NCBI GenBank assembly: GCA_937926175.1
Contig: CALANV010000008.1
Location: forward strand, 93,298-157,297
Direction of reading: 5' to 3'
Length of the DNA: 64,000 nucleotides
Source of the DNA: an uncultured Rhodospirillales bacterium
GTDB taxonomy: Bacteria > Pseudomonadota > Alphaproteobacteria > CACIAM-22H2
The notes beneath the pieces are model-generated. The model was not told where the DNA came from. It made no database searches and saw nothing but the letters and a program-made list of their open reading frames with translations. Each line of letters begins with the position of its first letter. The stretch's first letter is position 1. Below, piece after piece: positions 35,970 to 44,559 of the stretch. Position numbers and translations under genes: made by a program.

Positions 35970-36782
35970 ATGTCCGGGAATTCGCCGCTCATCCGCGCGC
36001 GCGGCATCGCGAAGCGCTTTGGGCCGCGCACGGTGCTGTCCGGAATCGACGTGTCGATCGCGTCCGGTGAGATCGTCAGCCTGATCGGCCCCAACGGGGC
36101 GGGGAAAACGACACTGCTGCGAATCCTTCTCGGCCTCATCGCGGCCGACGCCGGCACGGTGGAGCGCCGGCCGGACTTGCGTATCGGCTACATGCCGCAG
36201 CACGTCGCGATCGATCCATTGCTGCCGCTGACGGTGCGCCGCTTCGTCGAGCTGGCCCGGCCCGATGCCGGTGCGCGCGTGCCCGCCGTGCTCGAGGAGG
36301 TCAGGGCCGGTCACATCATCGACTCGCCCGTCCAGACGATCTCGGGCGGTGAAATGCGCCGTGTCCTGCTGGCGCGCGCGCTGCTGCGCGATCCGGATCT
36401 GCTCGTGCTGGACGAACCCGTGCAGGGCGTCGACGTCGTCGGACAGGGCGATCTGTTCCGGCTGATCGTCGCGATCCGCGACCGGCGTGGCTGCGGCGTG
36501 CTCATGGTCAGCCACGATCTGCATCTGGTCATGGCGGCGACCGACACCGTGCTCTGCATCAACACGCATCTCTGCTGCACCGGCCGGCCCGAGGCCGTCA
36601 GCCGGAATCCGGAATATCAGGCGCTGTTCGGGGCCCAGGCCGCCGAAGCCTTCGGTCTCTATGCGCATCGTCACGACCATGTGCACGACGTCGAGGGCCG
36701 CATCGTGCAGCTTCACGGCACGGCCGGGCATGAGGCCGGCGGCCCGAACGCATCGCATACGCCGGGGCATCGCCATGGATGA
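35970..36782 (+). CDS. znuC: Zinc ABC transporter ATP-binding protein
   Basis: A 270-residue ATPase. Walker A is GPNGAGKTT (residues 40-48), the Q-loop IGYMPQHVAIDP, the signature ISGGEMRRVLLARAL and Walker B LLVLDEPVQGVD. VSHDLHLVMAATD and CINTHLCCTGRP are characteristic of ZnuC. The C-terminal tail is His-rich, as in other ZnuC proteins. It overlaps znuB by 8 bp. Confidence 0.95.
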   Translation: MSGNSPLIRARGIAKRFGPRTVLSGIDVSIASGEIVSLIGPNGAGKTTLLRILLGLIAADAGTVERRPDLRIGYMPQHVAIDPLLPLTVRRFVELARPDAGARVPAVLEEVRAGHIIDSPVQTISGGEMRRVLLARALLRDPDLLVLDEPVQGVDVVGQGDLFRLIVAIRDRRGCGVLMVSHDLHLVMAATDTVLCINTHLCCTGRPEAVSRNPEYQALFGAQAAEAFGLYAHRHDHVHDVEGRIVQLHGTAGHEAGGPNASHTPGHRHG

Positions 36783-37566
36783 TTTCGTCGTTCGTTCCTT
36801 TCTGGGCGGGCTCGCGGTCGCCGCGGTGGCGGGACCCTTGGGCGCGTTCGTCGTCTGGCGACGGATGGCGTTCTTCGGCGATGCGCTGGCCCATTCGGCG
36901 CTTCTCGGCGTCACGCTTGGCTTCGTTCTGCGGCTCGACGCCAATGTCGGCATTGCCGCGGTGTGCGTGCTGCTCGCGCTCCTGCTCGTGGTGCTGCAGG
37001 ATCGCGTCCGGCTCGCCGCCGATACGCTGCTCGGCATCTTCGCGCACACGTCGCTTTCACTCGGGCTCGTCGCCCTCGCGTTCATGGAGCGGGTGCGCGT
37101 CGACCTGCTCGGCTATCTGTTCGGCGACATTCTCGCCGTGACGGCCGCCGATCTCGCCTGGATGTATGGCGGCGCGACCGTCGTGCTCGCGGCCGTCTCG
37201 CTGCTGTGGCGCCGCCTGCTGGCGGCGACGGTTCACGAGGATCTGGCGCGGGTCGAAGGCGTTGCGGTCGGCCGGCTGAAGCTCGCCTTCGTCCTGCTGC
37301 TCTCGATCACCATCGCCGCGGCGATGAAGATCGTCGGCGTCCTGCTGATCACGGCCCTTCTGATCATCCCGGCCGCGACCGCGCGGCGCTTCGCGCGCAC
37401 GCCCGAACAGATGGTGCTGTTGGCCACGCTGTTCGGCGCCGTGGCGGTCGCCGCCGGCATCGCGGCATCGCTCTACTTCGACACGCCGTCGGGCCCCTCG
37501 GTCGTGGTCGCGGCGGCTACGTTGTTCGGACTCGCTGCGCTCGCGGTTCGACGGGCACCGGCTTGA
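36775..37566 (+). CDS. znuB: Zinc ABC transporter permease
   Basis: A 263-residue ABC-3 family permease with eight or nine hydrophobic helices. Family blocks are PLGAFVVWRRMAFFGDALAHSALLGVTLGF and AMKIVGVLLITALLIIPAATARRFARTPEQM. The start lies inside the end of znuC. Its last 50 bp overlap the convergent heme A synthase gene. Confidence 0.94.
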   Translation: MDDFVVRSFLGGLAVAAVAGPLGAFVVWRRMAFFGDALAHSALLGVTLGFVLRLDANVGIAAVCVLLALLLVVLQDRVRLAADTLLGIFAHTSLSLGLVALAFMERVRVDLLGYLFGDILAVTAADLAWMYGGATVVLAAVSLLWRRLLAATVHEDLARVEGVAVGRLKLAFVLLLSITIAAAMKIVGVLLITALLIIPAATARRFARTPEQMVLLATLFGAVAVAAGIAASLYFDTPSGPSVVVAAATLFGLAALAVRRAPA

Positions 37567-38641
37567 CCGCGGCGGGCGCGCGGTGCCGCAGGGCGTGCGC
37601 GCTCATAAGCGCAAGCGTGAACACGACGAGCGCGCCGGCCTGATGCGCGGCGGCAAGCGGGATCGGCACGACGAGCAGCAGGGTCGAGATGCCGAGCGAC
37701 ATCTGCACGATCGCCATCGCGGCGACGCCGTTGACGGTCAGGCGCGCCGGCCCCGAGATCCCGGCACGCCAAGCGGCGAACCAGAACGCGAGCGCGGCGA
37801 CGACGACGCTGGTTCCGAGAAGACGATGGTTGAACTGCACGGCCGCGATGTTCTCGAACAGGTTCACCCACCACGGACTCAGGTCGAGATAGCCGGCCGG
37901 AACCAGACGGCCGTCCATCAGCGGAAAGGTGTTGTAGGTCAGGCCGGCGTCGAGCCCGGCGACGAATCCGCCCGAGAGCATCGTCAGGAACACCAGCGCG
38001 CTCAGCGCGAGTGCGCCGCGCGCCAGGCCCGGATGCGCTGCCGGCTCGGCATCGGTTCCCTTGACGACACCCGGGCGCAGCAGGTCGAGCGCGATCCAGA
38101 GCATGAGCCCGTAGATGAGCACGGCGAGGCCGAGATGGGCGGTGAGGCGATAGGGGCTGACGTCGACGCGGTCGACGAGGCCGCTCTGCACCATGAACCA
38201 GCCGAGCCCGCCCTGCAGGCCGCCGAGCACGAAGATGCCGCCGAGCTTCCAGGCGAGCGGGCCGTGGATCCGGCCGCGCAGCACAAACCAGAGGAACGGG
38301 ACGAGGAAGACGACGCCGATCAGCCGACCCCACAGCCGGTGGATGTATTCCCACCAGAAGATCGACTTGAATTCGGCGAGCGTCATGCCGTGGTTGATCA
38401 GCTGATACTCGGGAATCTGCTGGTACTTCGCGAAGGCCTCGAGCCAGGCCTGCTCGCTGAGCGGGGGGAGTACGCCGACGATCGGCTGCCATTCCGTGAT
38501 CGACAGCCCGGATTCGGTCAGCCGGGTGATGCCGCCGATCACGACCATGGCGAAGACCATGGCACAGCACGCGAGCAGCCAGACCGCGACCGGCCGCGTC
38601 GTCGAAGCGTCATGGGGGGTGGAAGGGGAACGAGACGTCAC
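37517..38641 (-). CDS. ctaA: Heme A synthase (COX15/CtaA)
   Basis: An inner-membrane enzyme that oxidises the C8 methyl of heme O to make heme A for aa3-type cytochrome oxidase. It has 374 residues and about eight helices. COX15 signatures are VVIGGITRLTESGLSITEWQPI, WWEYIHRLWGRLIG, VSPYRLTAHLGLAV and FNHRLLGT, which include the four heme-ligating His residues. The GTG start at 38641 is preferred; the upstream in-frame extension to 38788 runs into the repeat region and is not protein-like. The presence of this gene implies aerobic respiration with heme A. Confidence 0.93.
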   Translation of the reverse strand: MTSRSPSTPHDASTTRPVAVWLLACCAMVFAMVVIGGITRLTESGLSITEWQPIVGVLPPLSEQAWLEAFAKYQQIPEYQLINHGMTLAEFKSIFWWEYIHRLWGRLIGVVFLVPFLWFVLRGRIHGPLAWKLGGIFVLGGLQGGLGWFMVQSGLVDRVDVSPYRLTAHLGLAVLIYGLMLWIALDLLRPGVVKGTDAEPAAHPGLARGALALSALVFLTMLSGGFVAGLDAGLTYNTFPLMDGRLVPAGYLDLSPWWVNLFENIAAVQFNHRLLGTSVVVAALAFWFAAWRAGISGPARLTVNGVAAMAIVQMSLGISTLLLVVPIPLAAAHQAGALVVFTLALMSAHALRHRAPAAVKPVPVEPRAQRVRTT

Positions 38642-38782
38642 GTGAAGGTCACCGTCACGAGATCGGAATCGGCGCCGAAAATAGGCCGCCGGCGGCCGCA
38701 ATGGAATGAGGCATAGCGTCACGGTGCCAGGCGACCTGGGCCAGCTATCTCCGGTACGCGCCGTCGAAACCCACGGGTCGGA

Positions 38783-39132
38783 CCTCACCCTTGCGACAGG
38801 CTCAGGGTGAGGTCCTCATGCCGAGCCTGACAAGACGTCGTCCCCCCGCCCGTCGAAGCCTCGTCCTGAACCTCTCGGAGCCTCATCCTGAGCTTGTCGA
38901 AGGATGAGGCTGCGATGCCGACGGATAAAGCTTGCCCTTGTCAACGCCGACAGCCGGCCTCGTCCTTCGACAAGCTCAGGACGAGGCTGGTCTTGTTGTT
39001 GGCTGCATTCCGTTGTTCATGCCTTGCCCTTGGCCTGACAAAACCTCACCCCGAGCCTGTCGACGTCTCATGCCGAGCTTGTCGAGGGATGAGGTTACGG
39101 AAGGTTCATGCTGAGCCTGTCGAAGCATGAGG
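38783..39132. repeat. Cluster of REP-like palindromic repeats
   Basis: At least five copies of a ~29-bp imperfect palindrome with 9-bp complementary arms around a core like GAGCTTGTCGA. They lie at 38783-38812, 38881-38909, 38958-38986 (inverted core orientation), 39067-39094 and 39105-39132, with degenerate halves at about 38814, 38859 and 39044. Arms vary but covary (CCTCATCCT/AGGATGAGG, CCTCGTCCT/AGGACGAGG), so the hairpin is maintained. No gene is seen in 38642-39179. Such elements are common between genes in many alphaproteobacteria. Confidence 0.85.
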
Positions 39133-39179
39133 ACCGATTCGCATGCGCTCGCGGATAGCAGCGGCAGCCCCCGCCGACA

Positions 39180-39665
39180 TCAACGGCCGCTGTTCGCCCT
39201 GGCGGCGCCGCGCGCCATGCCCTTGCGCGCGGCGACGGCGAGCCCGAGCTGTGCTGCGAGCAGGTTCCTCGGACGCAGGAGATCCTGAAGCGTGTAGCGG
39301 TCGAGCACCGCAAGGAACGCGCTCAGGGCTTCGTCGAGTATCCCGCGAAGCCTGCAGCTCTCGGTGATCCGGCACGCGATGGCGGGGCCGAAGCATTCGA
39401 CGAGTGCCAGATCCTCCTCGGTCTGACGAACGACGTCGCCGAGCCTGATCTCGCCGGGCGGTCGCGCTAGCCGGAGGCCGCCGTTCCGTCCGCGGATCGT
39501 CTCGACGTAGCCGAGCAGGCCCAGCCGGTGCACGACCTTCATCAGATGGTTCTCGGAAATCCCGTATCTCTCGGCGATGTCACGGATGGAACTGAGGCGG
39601 CCATCGGCCAACCCCAGGAACATGAGTGTCCGCAGCGCATAGTCCGTGTATCGGGTCAGCCGCAT
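39180..39665 (-). CDS. nsrR: Rrf2 family nitric-oxide-sensing repressor NsrR
   Basis: A 161-residue Fe-S repressor. The winged helix reads MRLTRYTDYALRTLMFLGLA with GISENHLMKVVHRLGLLGYVET. Three cluster Cys residues, Cys91, Cys98 and Cys104, lie in ALVECFGPAIACRITESCRL, nearly the spacing of E. coli NsrR. An NsrR-type palindrome lies 33 bp before its start and next to the truncated hemoglobin gene. It should de-repress both under nitrosative stress. Confidence 0.92.
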   Translation of the reverse strand: MRLTRYTDYALRTLMFLGLADGRLSSIRDIAERYGISENHLMKVVHRLGLLGYVETIRGRNGGLRLARPPGEIRLGDVVRQTEEDLALVECFGPAIACRITESCRLRGILDEALSAFLAVLDRYTLQDLLRPRNLLAAQLGLAVAARKGMARGAARANSGR

Positions 39666-39697
39666 CGTGCCTCCTGCGGCAACCTGCCGCGCCGAAT

Positions 39698-39720
39698 AAG
39701 ATGTATATTCATTGCATCTT
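39698..39720. promoter_or_regulatory. NsrR binding site
   Basis: A 23-bp imperfect palindrome with ends AAGATG and CATCTT around an AT-rich centre, matching the known NsrR consensus arms AAGATGY and RCATCTT. It is the only strong palindrome in the divergent gap between nsrR and the truncated hemoglobin gene. Confidence 0.85.
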
Positions 39721-39778
39721 ATAAACGCAACGGTAACATGTGCGGCGAATGCGTCGTCAATGCGAAGGGGTAGGACGT

Positions 39779-40192
39779 ATGGGCGCGCTGGAGCACATCA
39801 CCGAAGACGGCATCGCTATGCTGGTCGACCGCTTCTACGCGAAGGTGCGTCGCGACCCGATGATCGGCCCGCTGTTCAACGCCGCGATCGACGATTGGGA
39901 CGCGCATCTTGCGACCCTGCGTGCGTTCTGGTCGTCGGTGATGCTGACGACCGGTCGCTACAAGGGAAATCCGATGGGCGCGCATCTGAAGCATCCGATC
40001 CGGCCGGAATTCTTCACCCGCTGGCTCGAGCTCTGGAGCGAAACCGCCGACGAGCTGTTCGTGCCTGCCGTCGCCGAGCAGTTCCGCCACAAGGCGAACC
40101 GCATCGCCGAGAGCCTCAAGCTCGGCATGTACTTCCGGCCTGGTGCGCCGCTGCGTGACCTCGGCGCGGCATCCGACCGGGCCAGGACCTGA
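39779..40192 (+). CDS. Group III truncated hemoglobin
   Basis: A 137-residue globin. The start DGIAMLVDRFYAKVRRDPMIGPLFNAAI covers helices B to E, and WDAHLATLRAFWSSVMLTTGRYKGNPMGAH carries the class III W-F-W-rich E/F region. The proximal His is in LKHPIRPEFFTRWLELW. Family members bind NO or O2 at a heme and are thought to detoxify NO or shuttle electrons. Placement beside nsrR and its box supports a nitrosative-stress role. Confidence 0.9.
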   Translation: MGALEHITEDGIAMLVDRFYAKVRRDPMIGPLFNAAIDDWDAHLATLRAFWSSVMLTTGRYKGNPMGAHLKHPIRPEFFTRWLELWSETADELFVPAVAEQFRHKANRIAESLKLGMYFRPGAPLRDLGAASDRART

Positions 40193-40566
40193 AGCGCGCT
40201 CGGACTTGAAAGCGCGTAGCCCCGTGGGCGAAATTTGCCGTGCCGCCCGATTCGCACGCAATTACGAACGCAATGGCGGCGGTTCCGCGCGGGCGGCAGA
40301 TGTGCGGCAATGCGTGGGGGATCGACCCGTCGCCGGGCACCTGCGCTACCCCGGGACGGGGACGCGTACGCGGGCCGGCCGGCGCATGCTCGGTTGACCT
40401 GGGCCGCCGATCTTTCTAAATTCATTTGTACACAAACGATCGGTCCGTCGGGGTGGCCTCGCGCAAGACAAGCAAGACCACGGGGGTGGTCCGCCGGGCG
40501 CCGCGTCGTCGCGGCAGACCGAACCATTTTGTGTCTGGAGACGATCGCCGGGGTCAGGGCCGTACC
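40193..40566. other. Intergenic region upstream of the MarR gene
   Basis: A 374-bp gap with no gene seen. Its notable content is the palindromic element at 40425-40445, which recurs at 51866. The distance from that element to the MarR ATG (about 120 bp) implies a long leader. Confidence 0.5.
40425..40445 (+). promoter_or_regulatory. Candidate MarR operator A
   Basis: A perfect inverted repeat TTTGT-AC-ACAAA (40425-40436) is continued by CGATCGGTC. The 18-bp core GTACACAAACGATCGGTC (40428-40445) recurs at 51869-51886 with a single mismatch. It is upstream of the MarR gene and the Nfn-like oxidoreductase gene, consistent with autoregulation. Confidence 0.7.
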
Positions 40567-41040
40567 ATGAGCAAGCGCGCCGCCAAGCTTGCGGCCGTGC
40601 CGCCGAAGGGCGAAGCGCCGGCCGTTGCCGCTTACAGGCTCGAAGAGCAGGTCGGGCATCTGCTACGCCGCGCCCATCAACGGCATGCCGCGATCTTCCA
40701 GGACGGCATCGGCGACCTGCAACTCACGCCGATGCAGTTCGCGGCCCTCGTCAAGATCCGCGACCTCGGCAAGGTATCGCAGAACCAGCTTGGCCGGCTC
40801 ACGGCCATGGATCCGGCGACGACCCAGGGCGTCATTCAGCGCCTCGTTGCCCGCGGGTTGATCGAGCGGACCGCCGATCCGGACGATCGGCGCATGACGG
40901 TCCTCCGCCTCACGGCGCAGGGCCGCGCGACCGTCGAGGCGGCCATCGTCCGCGCGGTGAAGATCACCGAAGCAACCCTGGCCCCGCTCACCGAATCCGA
41001 ACGGCCGGTCTTTCTCGCGCTGCTGCGAAAGCTTATCTGA
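40567..41040 (+). CDS. MarR family transcriptional regulator
   Basis: A 157-residue dimeric winged-helix regulator. The DNA-binding core is LTPMQFAALVKIRDLGKVSQNQLGRLTAMDPATTQGVIQRLVARGLIERTADPDDRRMTVLRLT in pattern (residues about 52-117), with the beta-wing DPDDRRMTVL. MarR proteins often respond to aromatic acids; NicR and BpsR of this family respond to 6-hydroxynicotinate in other proteobacteria (established knowledge). It lies 12 bp before the large oxidoreductase gene, with a shared operator motif upstream and at the molybdenum hydroxylase operon. I infer that it controls both. Confidence 0.9.
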   Translation: MSKRAAKLAAVPPKGEAPAVAAYRLEEQVGHLLRRAHQRHAAIFQDGIGDLQLTPMQFAALVKIRDLGKVSQNQLGRLTAMDPATTQGVIQRLVARGLIERTADPDDRRMTVLRLTAQGRATVEAAIVRAVKITEATLAPLTESERPVFLALLRKLI

Positions 41041-41052
41041 TAGTCGACTCAC

Positions 41053-44000
41053 ATGAAGACTGCTCCCGCGCATACCGCCGATCTCAAGCTCGCGTTCGGT
41101 TTCGATTTCGCCGACCTTTACGAGCGCGATGGTCTCGTCCGGCTCGACCGTGCGTTTCTCGACCGGCTGCAGGCGGCCGATCCGGCGCTCGCGAACCGGT
41201 TGCTCGCGGCGCGTGCCGAACCGTCGACGTTGACGGCGAAGGACGAGGGCAATCTCCTGATCGAGCTCGGCCCCCATCTCGAGGCGTTCATCGCCGAGCT
41301 GTTCGGGATCGAGAAGGAGGTCCGTGAGCTTGCCGCACGCACGCATGCGCTCGAGCCGCTTTATGCCTGCAAGCGCCTGTTCGTGCAGCGTCAGGCGGTA
41401 AAAGCCTTCAAACCCGACGAGGTCGCGACGTTCGACGGCGCCGCCTTGGCCAGCGCGCTCGAGGCGCGGATGGGCGAGGCGCTGACCGAGATCAGCTTCG
41501 CCCGCCACGTGATGGCGTGGGAGAAGACGCCGGATCAGCACAAGGGCGCGCTCGATCTCGCGCTGCGCTATGCGGCGTGGGCGACGCTCACGGACGCCGG
41601 CAAGGCGAAGCACGGGCAGGGTGTGCTGTTCAAGGTTCCGCGCAAGATCGACCCGATGAATCTCGTGCCGGTCGAGACGATCGAGATCGACGGCGTGCGC
41701 ATGATGCGTCTGCCCGAGCACGAGTGGCGTCAGCGCGACGGATTTGCGCTCACCGATCCCGGCGCCGATCTCGTGCATGCGCTCGACCAGATGAACTACT
41801 GCATCTGGTGCCATAACCAGGGCAAGGACTCGTGCTCGAAGGGCCTCAAGGACAAGAAGACCGGCGCCTTCCAGAAATCCGTCTTCAACGTCACGCTCGC
41901 CGGCTGCCCGCTCGAGGAGAAGATCTCCGAGATGCACACGCTGAAGGCCCAGGGTCACGCCATCGGGGCCTTCGCGACCATCGCCGTGGACAATCCGATG
42001 ATGGCGGCGACAGGGCACCGCATCTGCAACGATTGCATGAAGGCCTGCATCTACCAGAAGCAGGAACCCGTCGACATCCCGCAGGCCGAGACACGGATCA
42101 TGAAGGACGTGCTCGAACTCCCCTGGGGGTTCGAGATCTATGGACTTCTGACGCGCTGGAACCCGCTCAACATCCGGCGGCCGCTGCCGCGGCCCGCGAC
42201 CGGCTACAAGGTCCTCGTCGTCGGTCTCGGGCCCGCCGGATTCACGCTCGCCCACCATCTCCTGAATGACGGGCACACGGTCGTCGGCATCGACGGCCTC
42301 AAGATCGAGCCGCTGCCGCCCGAGATCTCCGGCGTCTCGCCGTCGGGCGAGCGCGTCGCGTTCCGCCCGATCCGCGACGTCACCGAGCTTTACGAGAATC
42401 TGGACGACCGCATCATGGCCGGCTTCGGCGGCGTCGCCGAGTACGGCATCACGGTGCGCTGGAACAAGAACTTCCTGAAGGTCATCCGCCTCTTGCTCGA
42501 GCGCCGGCGTCAGTTCGCCATGTATGGCGGCGTGCGCTTCGGCGGCACGCTGACTGTCGAGGATGCGTGGACCTACGGCTTCGATCACATCGCGCTCTGT
42601 GCCGGCGCGGGCAAGCCGACGCAGATCAAGATGCCCAACAGCCTCGCCCGCGGCGTGCGCATGGCGTCCGACTTCCTCATGGCGCTGCAGCTCACGGGGG
42701 CCGCGAAGCAGGCCTCGATCGCGAACCTCCAGATCCGCCTGCCGGTGGTCGTGGTCGGCGGCGGCCTCACCGCGATCGACACCGCGACCGAGGCCCTCGC
42801 CTATTACACGCGCCAGGTCGAGAAGTTCCTCGACCGCTACGAGACTCTGGTGGCGGAGCGCGGCACCGAGGCCGTGCGCGCCCGCTGGACGCCGGAAGAC
42901 GTCGAGATCGCCGAAGAGTTCCTCGCCCATGCACGCGCGATCCGCGAGGAGCGCCGCCAGGCGGCCGCCGAGAAACGGGCGCCGCGTCTGGCACAGCTGC
43001 TGACGTCGTGGGGCGGGGCGACGATCGCCTATCGCCGTCGTCTGATCGACGCGCCGAGCTACACGCTCAATCACGAAGAGGTCGCCAAGGCGCTCGAGGA
43101 AGGCGTGCGCTTCGCCGAAGGCCTGACGCCGGCCGGCATCGAGGTCGACGCTTGGAACCATGCGAAGGGCATCCGTTTCACCCGCGAACGCGATGGCCGG
43201 ACGGAAGAGGTCGTGCTGCCCGCGCGCTCGATCCTGATCGCCGCCGGAACGCAGCCCAACACCGTGCTCGCGCGCGAGGACGCAAGCGGTATCAAGCTCG
43301 ATGGCCGCTATTTCGCCGCCGTGGATGAGGACGGCAATCCGGTCAAGCCGGAGCGCGCCATCTCCAAGCCGGCAGCGGCGCATGTCCTGATGTCGTTCAC
43401 GGACGACGGCCGCGCGATGAGCTTCTTCGGCGACCTCCATCCGTCCTTCTTCGGCAATGTCGTGAAGGCGATGGGCAGCGCCAAGCAGGGCTATCCGGTG
43501 ATCTCGCGCGTGCTCGCCAAGCGGCCGCCCAGCGCGATCGCGCCCGAGGCGCTCGTCAGCCGCCTCGATGCGGATCTGCGCGCGCGCGTGCACGCGGTGA
43601 CGCGGCTGACGCCGAACATCGTCGAGGTCGTGCTCGAGGCGCCGCAGGCCGCGCGCAAGTTCCGGCCCGGCCAGTTCTATCGCCTTCAGAATTTCGAGAC
43701 GCTGGCGCCACGCATCGACGGCACCGTGCTGGCGATGGAGGGGCTGGCGCTGACCGGCGCGTGGGTCGACACGGATCGCGGGCTCGTCTCTGTGATCGCG
43801 TTGGAGATGGGCGGATCGTCGGATCTGTGCGCACTGCTCAAACCCGGCGAACCCGTGATCCTGATGGGGCCCACCGGCAGTCCGACCGAAACGCCGGCGG
43901 GCGAGACGGTGGCGCTCGTCGGCGGCGGCCTCGGCAACGCGGTTCTGTTCTCGATCGGCGCGGCGCTCCGGCGCGCGGGCTCGCGCGTTGTCTACTTCGC

Positions 44001-44559
44001 CGGGTACAAGAAGCTTCAGGACCGCTACAAGGTCGAACAGATCGAGGCGGCCGCGGACGTGGTCGTGTGGTGCTGCGACGAGGCACCCGGATTCACGCCC
44101 GGCCGGCCGCAGGACCGCAGCTTCGTCGGCAACATCGTCGAGGCGATGGCGGCCTACGGCGCGGGCCGTCTGGGCGAGACGACGATTCCGTTGACGGCGG
44201 TCGACCGCATCATCGTCATCGGTTCGGACCGCATGATGGCCGCGGTCGGCGCCGCACGGCATGGCGTGCTGCGCCCGTATCTGAAGCCGGACCACGTCGC
44301 GATCGCCTCCATCAACTCGCCGATGCAGTGCATGATGAAGGAGATCTGCGCCCAGTGCCTGCAGGCGCACAGGGATCCGGTCACGGGTGAGGAGACGATC
44401 GTCTTCTCGTGCTTCAACCAGGATCAGCCACTCGACTGCGTGGACTTCGGCGTCCTCAACGAGCGGCTTCGGCAGAACGCGCTTCAGGAAAAGCTTACCG
44501 CACTGTGGATCGACCGCTGCCTGAAGCGGCTCGATCTGCGGACCGAAGCTGCGGCGTAA
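41053..44559 (+). CDS. Fused Nfn-like flavin/iron-sulfur oxidoreductase (GltD-like + PyrK-like)
   Basis: A 1168-residue soluble protein. Residues 1-240 are a helical extension I do not recognise. Cysteines 250, 253, 261, 285, 325, 328 and 332 (the last three in GHRICNDCMKACIYQ) resemble the [4Fe-4S] ligands before GltD/NfnL domains. Next comes an FAD fold (VLVVGLGPAGFTLAHHLL, about 387-404) and an NAD(P) fold (VVVVGGGLTAIDTATEAL), interrupted by a charged helical insert. From about residue 838 there is a ferredoxin-reductase-like module (FRPGQFYRLQNFE; VALVGGGLGNAVLFSIGA) ending in a PyrK/NfnS-type [2Fe-2S] Cys set: CMMKEICAQC plus a distal SC. The order is large-subunit then small-subunit of Nfn in one chain. 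It could move electrons between NAD(P)H and ferredoxin. It follows the MarR gene by 12 bp. Confidence 0.85.
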   Translation: MKTAPAHTADLKLAFGFDFADLYERDGLVRLDRAFLDRLQAADPALANRLLAARAEPSTLTAKDEGNLLIELGPHLEAFIAELFGIEKEVRELAARTHALEPLYACKRLFVQRQAVKAFKPDEVATFDGAALASALEARMGEALTEISFARHVMAWEKTPDQHKGALDLALRYAAWATLTDAGKAKHGQGVLFKVPRKIDPMNLVPVETIEIDGVRMMRLPEHEWRQRDGFALTDPGADLVHALDQMNYCIWCHNQGKDSCSKGLKDKKTGAFQKSVFNVTLAGCPLEEKISEMHTLKAQGHAIGAFATIAVDNPMMAATGHRICNDCMKACIYQKQEPVDIPQAETRIMKDVLELPWGFEIYGLLTRWNPLNIRRPLPRPATGYKVLVVGLGPAGFTLAHHLLNDGHTVVGIDGLKIEPLPPEISGVSPSGERVAFRPIRDVTELYENLDDRIMAGFGGVAEYGITVRWNKNFLKVIRLLLERRRQFAMYGGVRFGGTLTVEDAWTYGFDHIALCAGAGKPTQIKMPNSLARGVRMASDFLMALQLTGAAKQASIANLQIRLPVVVVGGGLTAIDTATEALAYYTRQVEKFLDRYETLVAERGTEAVRARWTPEDVEIAEEFLAHARAIREERRQAAAEKRAPRLAQLLTSWGGATIAYRRRLIDAPSYTLNHEEVAKALEEGVRFAEGLTPAGIEVDAWNHAKGIRFTRERDGRTEEVVLPARSILIAAGTQPNTVLAREDASGIKLDGRYFAAVDEDGNPVKPERAISKPAAAHVLMSFTDDGRAMSFFGDLHPSFFGNVVKAMGSAKQGYPVISRVLAKRPPSAIAPEALVSRLDADLRARVHAVTRLTPNIVEVVLEAPQAARKFRPGQFYRLQNFETLAPRIDGTVLAMEGLALTGAWVDTDRGLVSVIALEMGGSSDLCALLKPGEPVILMGPTGSPTETPAGETVALVGGGLGNAVLFSIGAALRRAGSRVVYFAGYKKLQDRYKVEQIEAAADVVVWCCDEAPGFTPGRPQDRSFVGNIVEAMAAYGAGRLGETTIPLTAVDRIIVIGSDRMMAAVGAARHGVLRPYLKPDHVAIASINSPMQCMMKEICAQCLQAHRDPVTGEETIVFSCFNQDQPLDCVDFGVLNERLRQNALQEKLTALWIDRCLKRLDLRTEAAA

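Noticed and set aside
38783..39132. CRISPR array
   Set aside because: Repeats are palindromes of variable sequence and spacing, in both orientations, without uniform spacers or cas genes.
40663..44370. 1235-codon open frame on the minus strand
   Set aside because: It is antisense to the Nfn-like gene, whose plus-strand product has clear cofactor motifs; the minus translation is Arg/Asp/Leu-rich and typical of a high-GC shadow frame.
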